NCBI GenBank assembly: GCA_029990175.1
Contig: JARKIP010000065.1
Coordinates: forward strand, 26,452,501-26,516,500
Length of the DNA: 64,000 nucleotides
From: Petunia secreta
Taxonomy: Eukaryota; Streptophyta; Magnoliopsida; Solanales; Solanaceae
Reading direction: 5' to 3'
In this document: positions 12,236 through 23,232 of the stretch, one piece after another
Position numbering within the stretch: the stretch's first letter is position 1
Layout of the letters: each line of letters opens with the position of its first letter
Translations under genes and position numbers: made by a program
The notes under the pieces: generated by a model
Seen by the model: the letters and a program-made list of their open reading frames with translations, nothing else
Told to the model about the DNA's origin: nothing
Databases searched by the model: none

Positions 12236-13791
12236 ATGGCTGCAATAGGTACACTCTAATTTGAAATTGTTTCCCGACCTCCTCACTTGATCAGACTATG
12301 GTGGGAAGATTTGGTTGTTGTCAGCAAGGCTCACGTCCAAAAGATGCTGGGAGAACTGCTGGATCTCAAAAACTACACTGCCATGAATGGTTTGGTCGAA
12401 GCTGCTACAAATTTCTGGCACTACAAGAGGGCTGTGTTCCATTTCAATGTTTTTGAGTTGGCACAAATGTTGGAAGAATTTGGCGGACTAGCAGGGTTAG
12501 ATCTTAGGCCCGAGACTATGACTCATCCCGGAGACGTGGACCCTAAGGAGTTCATTGAACTGCCGGGTGCTCCTTATGATCCATACATCGAAGGGGTGCA
12601 TGATGGGAAAGTCACGTTGGAATACCTGCACTTTAGATTTGGAGATCCAATGCTTAGGCATGAGTGGACTGGGGCGTGGGAAATTCAAGACTGGGAGTGG
12701 ACTGAATCCAATGCTTTCATCATTCCTTTTCTGGGAAGCATGGTTTTTCTCGAGAAGGAAGGAAAGATTGACATAAGGTTGGGAAGAGTGGTAGAAGGGT
12801 TACGCAAATGTTCTTTCAAGCGTCAAGTAAGCTTGGTTCCAATGATTTTGGGAGAAGTTTATAGGGCTTTAACCAAATGTAGAAAATGAGGAGACTTCTT
12901 CGAGGGATGCAACCTATTGCTGCAAATATAGTTGATAGAACATTTGCACAGTGTCCCCGTCAGTCTGGTAGCACCAAAACCATCTTCGAAAGGAGGGATC
13001 CACTCACATAGCACCCGCATGGCTGGAACAGCAGCATGGGAAGACCCCACAAACATGGAAGGATGGTACACCAAGTTTGAAGAGTTGCAAGAAGTACAAT
13101 GGGTAATTGAAAGCTGTGTTGGCTTCGTTTTTTCCATACAAGGTCAAAACATCACTTTCTTGACATTGATTGGATTCCGAGGAACTCATCACTATGTTTC
13201 TTTAAGAATCCTCCGACAAGTGGGAATGACACAACAAACTCCATAGTTGACTGAGGGGAGAAGCTTCAACATTGATATAAAAGACATCGAGCATCCGATG
13301 GTTGGCACTATACTGACAATGTAGGAAAAGAGGCTCACTATGCAATTTTGCCGTGGTCGAGAAAGTAGGGTAAACACCGCAGCTACTCTGGCTTATCCTC
13401 AATGGCTCAGCGAAGATAAGGCGAGATTCCGATCAAAGACTACACTGAAAAGGAAAACCAAAGCTCCAAGTGCTACTGAAAAATACAAGAAGTTGAGACA
13501 CAAGTTTGATCAAGGAAAGAAGGAGTTAAGGGTGACAGAAGACAAGCTGCTGGGAATTTACAAGATCTGCTCAAGGGATGGGGAGAGTATTTTAAGTCAA
13601 CACCACTAGAAGAGAAGGAAGCAAAGGGAATAGAAATCTGCGAGTGCTTCACGAAAGCTCTGGGTGACATGGAAGCTGGGAAGGATCTGATGGAGACATT
13701 CGCCGATCCTCCACCCATGAACTTGGTTCACAAGCCCAAGGAAGAAGCCAACGAGAAGAAGGAAAAAGAAGACGTTGAAACTGATGTTTGA
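12236..13791 (+). pseudogene. ORF1 copy b of element B (DUF7745-like), decayed
   Basis: Starts at ATG 12236, immediately after a CAG acceptor. One frame runs through MAAIGTL, a TAA at 12257, then LIRLWWEDLVVVSK, the long stretch to 12886, a TGA, DFFEGCNLLLQI, another stop, IGFRGTHHYVSLRILRQVG, and a lysine-rich probable coiled coil (KYKKLRHKFDQGKKEL). After a frameshift near 13560 it ends KEEANEKKEKEDVETDV at 13791. VPMILGEVYRALTKC parallels VPMIVADIYQTLGCC in copy a, so the two are diverged duplicates. It is better preserved than copy a (one 200-residue open stretch). Function unknown. Confidence 0.78.
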
Positions 13792-14252
13792 TTCAAAGCC
13801 TCTTTGCTTGGCACGTATTCTGGTCGTATTGAATCGAGTCGTCTTGTCCCTTTTTGTCGTTTTTTTCGTTTTAATTGAGTCGCTGTCTCAAATTAGTGGT
13901 CGTAGATTTGTAATAAAGCCAAGAAAATCAAATAAAAATTCATTATTTGGGGTTTTTAGGCTTGTGCTGATTATGCTTATGCAAACGAGATGATGTGTTT
14001 GGTGCAAACGTTACTTCGAATCTTCGGTAGGCCTACCTCTGGCACAAAAGAGGTCCCATGCATGATAGGACGCGATTTATTTAAACTAACGTATACTCAC
14101 ATTCTCTTTCTTTGTTTTTGATGTATCAGTCCCCAAGTCCCTGATAGTTTGCTTTGTGCATTCTGGCCGCGCCGCAATACCGGTTGAGATCCAGAGGATC
14201 AATCCCAACACCTCCCCCTTTACCTACAAGGACAAGGACGAGATGAAATATC
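13792..14252 (+). other. Spacer before element B gag with acceptor-like tract
   Basis: Non-coding. The block cctacctctggcacaaaagagg...ataggacgcgattt (14029-14085) recurs before gag in element C (61247 region). A pyrimidine-rich run ends in TATCAG at 14124-14129, resembling a splice acceptor upstream of gag. Confidence 0.6.
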
Positions 14253-16054
14253 ATGGATGAGTTTGACAGAGTCGGAAATGGAACTCCTGAGAAGAAGGGT
14301 GTGGTTGCCTATGAAGACTATGCTAAGTTGGAACAGAGGCTGTTTGAGTTGGAGAATAGGATCCCTCTTGCCCGTACTGATGAGATCCTTAAACCAAACA
14401 AAACTACTCGCCCTCATGGCAAAGATCCACTATACCCTGAAAAAGACATTCCTTACCCTACCTACGCTGCACCACTAAAAGCACCACAAAACAACTTACC
14501 CTCCTTCACTGTTGAAACAAGAGTCATCGCCTCACCTACCAAAGATCATGAAATGTATGCATGGACTAAGGAAGACCTAGAAAACACCAAAGAGCAAGTC
14601 CAATGGTTAGTAGAGAATTTTAAGCAACTCTAAGGTGCCAAAGGAACCCGAGGGCTAGCATATGAGGACCTCTGCTTGTATCCTGACTTGATCTGCCCGA
14701 GGGCTATAAGACGCCCAAGTTCAATATGTTCGACGGCAGTGGAGACCCAATGGCCCATTTGAGATCTTATTATGACAAGTTGATTGGGGTTGGACATGCC
14801 GAAAAGATCCGCATGCAACTGTTCAACCACAGTCTGACTGGAGATGCGCTGGTGGGGTACTCTAAGCAACAAACAAAGAAGTGGACGAACTGGGAAGCAA
14901 TTGCTGGAGATTTTGTTGACAGTTTTGGGCACAACACTGATGTTATGCCCGATCGATTCTACTTAATGAAATTGAAGAAGAAGCCTACTGAGACTTTTAG
15001 AGAATTTGCAACAAGATGGAGGGCTGAAGCCGCCAAGGTCCAACCTCCCATGGAAGACGTCGAAATAGTGGCAACCTTCATCTGCATACAAGAAGACGTC
15101 TACTTTGACAAGTTGCTGAATCTACAAGATAAGAAGTTTGGAGATTTGATCAAGATTGGAGATATGGTCGAAGATGGATTGAAGACTGGATGGATCATTA
15201 GCTTGACTGCACTACAAGCCACTAACAAAGCCTTACAAGCTGGAAGCATTACCACATCAAGAAAGAAGAAGGACGATGTCTCCTTCGTGGCCGCATCACT
15301 TGACCATTCTCCTATCCATAACCACTACTACCAAACACCTCCTCCATCATACCCATACATTCCGCCCACATCCACCTACCCAGTCTATAATACTCAGCCC
15401 GTGTACCAAAACCCACCACCACAAAGACCAACATACCCACAAAGCCCCAACTATCGAAACACCAATGCCTATTCGCCAAGGCCTCATGCCAACAACAATC
15501 CAAGACCAAAAAGAAACTATACCCCACTGGATGAATCTCGCACTTAGTTATTTGAGAGATTCAAAGCAGCCGGCCATATACAATCCGTACCATTCGAAAT
15601 GCCCGATAGGATGACACCCTTTGACCAAACCAAGACCTATGCCTATCACTCTGGAGGACCTGGTCACGATACTAAAAAGTGCTACGCCATGAGGGACAAG
15701 ATACAAGACTTGATCGACCAAAAGGTGATACACTTGAAAGCTCTAAACGTACACGATAATCCCCTGCCTAACCATGGAGACAATAGGGTGAATCTGGTCG
15801 AATTGGATGAGGAATGCTACCTGGAGGGGACCATTGTTAAGGCAAAGGAAGGAGCACCAATAATTGCTTCAGTTTCTCAAGCCGCTACAGCACCAGAGCC
15901 CATTGAGGTGGAAATGGCCCCAAAATTCTATGTTGATGTGGTTCCCCCATACAGCGACAAGGAGGTACCATGGGATTATGAAATGAAAAAGAAGAACAAA
16001 TCAACAGTTGAGACTGTTGCTGCACAAGGAATGACTAGGAGTGGGAAGATTTAG
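14253..16054 (+). pseudogene. gag of element B, decayed
   Basis: N-terminal part (14253-14633) opens MDEFDRVGNGTPEKKG and ends at a stop. The capsid core (14726-15547) has MFDGSGDPMAHLRSYY, LFNHSLTGDALVGY and a helix with FREFATRWRAEAAKV, typical of Tat-lineage Gag. A proline/tyrosine-rich segment follows (PPPSYPYIPPTSTYP, about 15340). After a frameshift, 15599-16054 carries the nucleocapsid-type motif YHSGGPGHDTKKCYAMRDKI, in which a first Cys (usual CAYH) is Tyr here. The region is followed by the protease. Confidence 0.85.
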
Positions 16055-17602
16055 ACTCCTGAGTATCTTGTTCAAGGTAGACGAGGCATCAGCGAGGAGG
16101 AGTTCAAAGAGTTGTGGATGAAGGTACAAGCAAAAGAATACACTGTGGTGGAACACTTGGGCAAGACTCCAGCGCAAATCTCTATTTTAGCTTACTCCTC
16201 AAGTCGGAGAGCCACCGAAATGCTTTAATGAGAGTGTTGGACGAAGCACATGTTCCGGTGGACACTTCGGTTGAAAACTTGGCTAGCATGGTCGGACCAG
16301 TCATGGAGGCTAACTGAATTGCTTTTCACGAAGATGAGTTGCCACCTGAGGGGTTGAGCCACAACAAAGCTTTGCACATTACCGTCAAATGCAAAGACTG
16401 TTTCGTAGGAAGAGTCCTAATTTGTTGAGGCTCCGGCCTGAACATATGCCCATTTATCACTTTGAAAAGAATAGGAATTGACCAAAGCAAGATAAGGGAG
16501 AGTGACATGAAGGTGAAGGCGTTCGATGGATCATAAAGAAGCATCATTGGGGAGATTGACTTAACCATCATGGTCGGTCCTGTGGAATTCACTAATGAGT
16601 TTCATGTCATGGATATCTCCGCTTCCTATAATCTGCTATTGGGAAGACCTTGGATCCCACAAGGCTGGAGCGGTGCCTTCTACATTGCACCAAACAGTAA
16701 CGTTCTAGTGGGACCATAAAGAGGTGGTTGTGTTCAGTGAAGGGAACAACTCCATCTACAATGACCAAACCATACCAGCAATCAAAGGGAATGCTCCTGA
16801 TGGGAAAATCTTCTGTATTGTAGAACTCGTGGGAGGGGTGCAAGGCACTCGAGAAGGACGTCGCAAGAACTACAAATCGAGTTGGAATCCTACAGACACG
16901 GTCCAAGGGGGTATACTGCACATTTTGCTCCCAAGTTGGTCAACATACCCCCTGGGGTTGAAGAAATGAAGAGAAACTTTTAGGGCGCCTACTGGGATGG
17001 CCGAGGCAAAGGCTATGAAGGTAGGAATTTGGTATGGGAGCCGGTCATATCTGATAGGAGAGCGCCCTCACGCGAATTTCGTGAGACCTTACCAACTAAG
17101 ACAAAGAAGCGACCAATGTACCCACCTAAATCTCGTCCCAGTTCAAAGCGTATCTCTGAAGAAATGAAAGGAAAGCAAGTGTGGATATCCAAGACACCCA
17201 AACCTATGGAGGTAGTAATTGAAGAGCCATATGTACCCCCCACAACCTGCAAACTGGCCCGGAGATTGGGTCGTGGGCATTATAATTAAGCAAGGCTATG
17301 AACCCGGTAAAGGTTTGGGCAAGAACCTGGATGGCATGGTCGAGCCGATCAAAATTGCGATGAGGTCCGACAATGAGAAGGCGGGCACAGGGTACATTGT
17401 GACCTACGAGAAGAGCATGGAAGAAGCATCACTGGACTTCAAGTTCTATAAGAAAAGCACCAAGACTCTCTTACATATATTCGTCTCGTCTGGATACTTG
17501 GATGGCCGAAAAGGGGAGGTGTCCGCAGTGCAAGGGATAGAGCCAAAGGTAGCTGATGCTGAAAAGGATCTACTGGCGGGAGTGCAAGAACTGTTCATAT
17601 GA
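16055..17602 (+). pseudogene. Protease and G-patch region of element B, decayed
   Basis: Aspartic protease region: ALHITVKCKDCFVGRVLI (about 16365-16418) should be followed by DNGS, but reads Cys-stop-Gly-Ser, so the catalytic Asp is gone. The flap-side motif SYNLLLGRPW is present (about 16624-16653). Several stops lie before and after it. Downstream (about 17250-17400) is a G-patch: KQGYEPGKGLGKNLDGMVEP, with the glycine spacing of that RNA-binding module, which is known in some retroviral and plant gypsy protease regions. The open stretch 17219-17602 ends in EKDLLAGVQELFI. Confidence 0.8.
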
Positions 17603-17903
17603 TGAAGACTGCTGCATGATCCTGAAAGAACATGTTGAACCTCCTGGATTGACAAAGGCTGGATCCGGATCCGCATTGAACAACTGGATCAGCAACCGGG
17701 TCCGAGCTTACTGGGGGATAGAATTTATTTTATGCTTTCTCAAATAAAACCCGACTTCGAGTCATGGAATTTGCATTTTTCTTTTTTGTTGCCCATGTCT
17801 CCTTACAAACTTTGTTTTGCAAGGATTCATAAATAAAATATCGCACTATTTTCCATTTAACTTTTGTTTTAATCTTTTAATTTTGCAATATTTTATTTTT
17901 CAG
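17603..17903 (+). other. Probable intron region between protease and RT of element B
   Basis: Coding similarity fades after VEPPGLTKAGSGSALNNW (about 17636-17690). From about 17740 the DNA is T/A-rich with a long pyrimidine tract ending TATTTTTCAG (17894-17903), after which RT-side coding starts. Ogre elements are known to splice out an intron at this place. A GT at about 17700 is a candidate donor; the exact donor is unsure. Confidence 0.6.
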
Positions 17904-19081
17904 CATTCAAACTAATAATTCCATTGAGTCCACAATTGCGACGTGTAATGAAACAATGGAGCCTGAGGAAACTGGAGTTGATTATGATGATTTTGATGAA
18001 ACCACACGAGAAGAAATTGAATGACTTGAAAACAAGCCTAGACCAAACCTAGAGGAAACTGAGGTGATAAATCTAGGAGATGAGGAAATTGTGAAAGAGA
18101 CAAGGATCAGTGTGCATTTTAGCGCCGAAAATAAAAAGCGATATACTGAGTTTCTTAAAGAATATGAGCATGTATTCGCCTGGTCGTATGATGACATGAC
18201 TGGCATAAGCACGGATATGGTAGCTCACAAATTACCTATCAATCCGGGCTTTCCGCCAGTCAAACAAAAGGCCCGAACATTCAAGTCATCGGTTCTGTTG
18301 AAGATTAGGGAGGAGGTAACGAAGCAGCTCAATGCAAGAATCCTGAAAACAGTCAAATACCCAACTTTGTTTGCTATATTGTCCTAGTGCCGAAGAAATA
18401 TGGGAAAATCCGAGTTTGGTGTGAATTACAGGGATCTGAATAGAGCAAGCCTGAAGGATGATTTTCCTTTGCCAAATATACACATCCTGATCGATAATTG
18501 CGCGAATGGATTGTTTCGCCGGATATCATCAAGTGCTCATGGATGAGGAGGATGCCGAGAAGACAGCTTTCACCATATCTTGGGAGACTTATTGCTACAA
18601 TGTTATGCCGTTTGGCTTGAAGAATGTTGGGGCGTCTTACATGAGGGCAATGACAACTATGTTCCATGACTTGATGCACAAAGAGATTGAAGTCTATGTG
18701 GATGATGTGATCATTAAATCAAAGAAGAGATCAGAACACCTTGACAACTTGCGCAAGTTCTTCAATCTCTTGCGAAAGTATAACGTGAAGTTGAATCCAG
18801 CAAAGTGTGCTTTTGGTATTCCAATAGGGAAGCTTTTGGGTTACATCGTCAGCAGAAGAGGTATCGAGTTAGATCCATCCAAGATCAAAGCCATCAAAGA
18901 ATTGACGCCGCCAAAAAGCAAAAAGGAGGTTATGAGTTTCCTGGGAAGACTCAATTGCATCAGCCGGTTTATAGCACAGTCCACTGTTATCTGTGAGCCG
19001 ATCATCAAGTTATTAAAGAAAGACACAGCTATCGAGTGGATAGAGGACTGCCAAAAAGCATTTGATCGGATAAAGAAGTAG
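17904..19081 (+). pseudogene. Reverse transcriptase of element B, decayed
   Basis: After the acceptor the frame reads MEPEETGVDYDDFDE, a stop at about 18022, then INLGDEEIVKETRISVHF and HVFAWSYDDMTGIS. A frameshift near 18385 interrupts the first RT block. YRDLNRASLKDDFPLP and HILIDNCA follow, then a small deletion/frameshift near 18500 removes residues before DCFAGYHQVLMD. From 18506 to 19081 it is open and includes the catalytic YVDD (about 18695-18706) and LLGYIVSRRGIELDPSKI. The catalytic box is intact but the domain is broken in at least two places. Confidence 0.88.
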
Positions 19082-19870
19082 CTGTCTTGCCCGCCTGTGC
19101 TGGTTCAACCCGAGCCTGGGCGACCTTTGATTCTGTACCTGTCCGTAGTAGATTCGGCCTTTGGTTGCATATTGGGGCAACATGATTCAACTGGAAGGAA
19201 GGAGCAAGCAATATACTATCTAAGTAAGAAGTTTACTCCTTACGAGGCCAAGTACACATTGCTGGAACGCACGTGCTGTGCGCTGACTTGGATAGCACAG
19301 AAGTTGAGACACTACTTGACATCTTACTCAACATTACTGATATCAAGGATGGACCCTGTCAAGTACATCTTCCAAAAACCAATGCCTACTGGAAAGCTGG
19401 CTGAATAGCAAATGCTGCTCAGCGAATTCGACATCACTTTTATCACTCAAAAGGCGGTGAAAGCTCAAGCCTTGGCTGTTCATACGGCCGAGAATCCTGT
19501 GGGAGATGACTGTGAAACTTTGTACACCTATTTCCCTGACGAAGAAGTCATGTACGTAGGAGATAATATCACCAAAAAGCATGATGTGTGGAGGCTATTC
19601 TTCGATGGAGCGGTAAATTTCAAAGGAGTATTAAGGTTCCCTTGCACCAATAACATGGTGGATTATGAAGCCTGCATCTTGGGTCTTAGATTTGCAGTAG
19701 AGATGAACATACAAGAGCTGTTGGCAATACGAGATTCTGACTTGTTAATTCATCAAGTCCGAGGAGAATAGACAGCAAAGAACTCCAAGATACTAACGTA
19801 CCTGGAGTGTATAAAAGAGCTGAAGTAAAGGTTCACCAAGATAGAGTTCCAGCATGTCCCTAGGCTGCAA
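19082..19870 (+). pseudogene. RNase H and second (archaeal-type) RNase H of element B, decayed
   Basis: First RNase H: LILYLSVVDSAFGCILGQH, AIYYLSKKFTPYEAKY and LLERTCCALTW (about 19097-19290), then a TAG at about 19406. A second RNase H starts at WRLFFDGAVNFKG (about 19592), which lacks the segment normally between FKG and LRFPCTNN, and continues MVDYEACILGLRFAVE to a stop at about 19769. Two RNase H domains in tandem are a known trait of the Tat lineage. Both copies have stops, and the second has an internal deletion of about 20 codons judged from the motif spacing. Confidence 0.82.
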
Positions 19871-20363
19871 AATGAGTTCGTGGATGCTTTGGCTACCATA
19901 TCTTCCATGATCAAACATCTCGATAAGAACTACATTGACTCAATACCCGTGACAGTGAGGAAGCAGCCAACATACTGCTATCACGTAAAAGAAGAATCAG
20001 ACGGACAAACTTGGTTTTATAACATCAAAGGGTTTCTCAAAGACGGCACTTATCCAAAGAATGCAACAAGTCTCCCAAAAAGAAGACACTGAGGAGGTTA
20101 GCAAATGGTTTCTTTCTGAACGGAGAAGTTTTGTACAAAAGGACACCCGATTTGGGGTTGCTGAGATATGTTGACGCTAAAGAAGCTGCTAGATTATTGG
20201 AAGAAATACGCTATGGGACGTGCGGCCCACATATGAACGGTTTCGTACTTGTAAAGAAGATTTTGAGGGCTGGCTATTTCTGGATGATAATGGAGCATGA
20301 TTGCATAAAGCACGCAAAGAAATGCCATTAATGCCAAGTTCAAAGAGACATGATTCGAGTACC
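19871..20363 (+). pseudogene. Integrase N-terminal part of element B, truncated
   Basis: FVDALATISSMIKH is followed by a linker and the zinc-binding region: GTCGPHMNGFVLVKKIL and HAKKCHCQVQRDMIRVP with the expected His/Cys spacing (a stop sits inside at about 20329). Similarity stops at about 20363, exactly where minus-strand element E begins. The catalytic DDE core is absent from the window; only the C-terminus reappears at 24448. Confidence 0.82.
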
Positions 20364-21728
20364 TTTCTGAAGAAAATGGATAACCAGACTCATGACAATG
20401 ATAACACCTTTCTGCTGAAAATGGAAGCAGGATAGATTGTAGATAGCTACAAAGAGAAATTTTAGCCTAATCTTGATGAACTACTCGCGCACTCTGAGAA
20501 TCACCCTCTACAAGCTGAGATAACCTGGTAGGTGACTTCCCAAAATTATCAGAAGTCTTACCTCTAAATGAAGTATCATGGATGCCCACTAGGGCCACGG
20601 GATCTCTTGCTCTCCCACTCTAACTCTTCCCACTTTAACTTATGGTATGCCTCGTACCTTCGGGCGATATCAACAACATCAAATGCAATCCCGACCTCAA
20701 TCTCTCGAGCCATCTGGGATCTCTAGGAAAAATAAATATCATCAATAAATCTTTGAATCCCTCGAAAGGCTCATGGACTAGTTCTAATGCATATTCAGCC
20801 ATTCTATAGAATTCAATCTCATATTTTGAAACCGACAGGCTACCCTGTCTATTCCACTCAAACTGGCAGCACTTTTCATCTTGCTCGCTACTCGAAAGGA
20901 ACTTTTTCATGAATCCAGAAGAAAAATCGAACCAAGTTAGCTAATAAAAGAGCAGTTCACCAATTCAAGACTAGACCCCTGAAACTGGAAAGCAGAATAA
21001 TACACGGCATATTGCTCGAGATAAACAACAGCCTGAAGGATATGCTGACATCATTTTATTTTAAAAAATTACACAAGGATTATCTGATGCATGGGTTAAG
21101 AATATCAGAATGTTCAATTGGGTAGAATAATGCAGCCTCTTCAGACACTCGGAACGAGCCATTACTCGGGCTAGGTAACCAGCCAGAATAACTAGAGGCA
21201 CAACACATGCTGCTTCTGGAACATAATTTACTGGGGCAACATAAGGGACTGGAACAGGAGCTCCCTGAGACCGAACATCTGCATCTGCAGCAACCTGATA
21301 AGCGGCCTAGTGAATAATAGGTTCATACGGTATCTCCGTCGCCAAAATTCTCGTAAAAGCATCATAGAGAGCTAAGGGAACCACAAGGCCCTGCTCCCTT
21401 GCCCATCGCAAGCTCGTACAGCTGGAGCCTCCGCAACTGGAGCGTCAGCACGATCCACAACTCTTGGGGCTTGATCAGCGCTAGCCTCTGGCTAGACTAC
21501 TTCGTCGTGAATTCTAACCCTTTTCTGATTGGTCGCATGAGGGTTCACAATTACCACAAAGGAATTAACGAAAAAATACTTTTGCATCCTAGACTGACGC
21601 ACGATCAGAAAAGAAGGAAGTGAAACTTCCTAAATGCCATCATAGCCTCTCGTAGATAAGTACGAACGTCTATGTATCCATCAGTGAGACTCTACTAGAC
21701 ACCGTGTTAGTCTGGATAGACTCTAAAC
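20364..21728 (-). pseudogene. Partial gag and leader of element E
   Basis: Minus-strand gag fragment. The clearest part (20635-20910) reads KKFLSSSEQDEK, then QGSLSVSKYEIEFYRM and ALELVHEPFEGF, the helix-rich capsid region of Ty3/gypsy Gag, and lines up with gag of element D (49500-50080). It is full of stops elsewhere. The upstream leader, up to the PBS, aligns with 50090-50690. Confidence 0.72.
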
Positions 21729-22420
21729 CAGGCTCTGATAGCAATTGACACGACCCGGAATCCGGCTAGGCCGTGCGGGCACACGACATCCTCCCCTAGA
21801 CATGTCGGGCGAACTCTTACTAATTAAATTAGGAAAATAAATATAATTCAATTCATAAATAAGAACAAGACTTAGAAAAAATACAGACATACTGATACCT
21901 CTAGGCTGTACAAAGAAACTACAGTTGACTACCCAACATACTAGGTTTAGGGCTATCCAGACTGGACATCGAAGAGTATAAAAGAAGACAGATACCTCCT
22001 GAAGGGAGCAAACTGCAGCTGAAATAATAAACAATAAACTGGTGGCCATCCGGAATAAAAGCTGGCTCACCCTGACAGCTGAAGTCGTCTTCGCTTCTTC
22101 ACAACGTGGTGAACTCAATCCTCGGGCGAACCTGCCGAAACAAAATAGATAGACAAAAACAAACAACAAACAAGGGTGAGTCAAAAGGACTCAATAAGTG
22201 GGGCAGACTAGCCACCTCAAAGAATAGGATAGCTAGCCAGGGAGAAGAAACAGAAAAACCAAATTCCTCTTATTTAAATTATAAAAAGGCAGGACCAAAA
22301 TAATAACTTAAAATACGTATGGAATCACAAACTCATTTACAACCAGGAACGTAAGATAGCCAGAACATATAGGTATCCCGAACATATCAACAATCAGAAA
22401 TACATCCTGTTGCGGAATGC

Positions 22421-22590
22421 AACCCGATCCATATATTCATCCTGTTGCCGCGTGCAACCCGATCCATATATTCATACCGTCGCGGTGTTCAATCTGATCC
22501 ATATATTTATACGGTTGCGACGTGCAGACGTGCAACCCAATCTATATATTTCTACCGTTGCGATGTGTAACCCGATCCCCGCAACTCAGA
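22421..22590. repeat. 35-bp tandem array in E LTR (about 5 units)
   Basis: Units with aacccgatccatatattcat recur at 22421, 22456, 22491, 22534 and 22569; four of the steps are exactly 35 bp apart from one 8-bp insertion. Not expanded in the D LTRs. Confidence 0.85.
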
Positions 22591-22762
22591 ATACGAGCCA
22601 GAAATATATAGGCAAACTGAGATATGTCAACGACATAGTATACATACCGCATACATAAAATACAACACAATACACACAATAGTAAGTATACGGTGCAATG
22701 AGATGGGATGAATGCGGTACGATGCGATGCAGTCACATATGCCTGATACCTATCTTCAGCGC

Positions 22763-23232
22763 GGGACTCTCATCGTCTACCAGGAGATATATGCAATAAT
22801 GATCCTTCACCGACTCGGGACTCTCATCGATTACTGGGAAGTATATGCAATGATGACCCTTCACCGGCTCGGGACTCTCATCGATTACCGAGAAGTATAC
22901 GCAATAATGACCCTTCAACGGCTCGGGATTCTCACCGATTGCTGGGAAGTATATGCAATGATGACCCTTCACCGGCTCGGGACTCTCATCGATTACCGGG
23001 AAGTATATGCAATAATGACTCTTCACCGGCACGGGACTCTCATCGCCAACCGGGAAGTATATGCAATAATGACCCTTCACCGGCTCTGGACTCTCATCGA
23101 TTACCGGGAAGCATATGCAATAACGACCCTTCTCCGGCGTGGGACTCCTATCGCCAACCAGGAAGTATATGCAATGATGACCCTTCACCGGCTCGGGACT
23201 CTCATCGATTACCTTGAAGTATATGCAACTAC
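22763..23232. repeat. 54-bp tandem array in E LTR (about 8.7 units)
   Basis: The core gggactctcatcgattacc starts at 22763, 22817, 22871, 22925, 22979, 23033, 23087, 23141 and 23195, a perfect 54-bp step. D LTRs carry roughly one unit (ggtgcggaactctcat, about 45984). Because 54 is a multiple of three, long ORFs run through both strands; they are artefacts of the repeat. Confidence 0.95.

Noticed and set aside
21723..22184. 153-codon minus-strand ORF
   Set aside because: Lies in the E LTR end; not open in the D LTRs.
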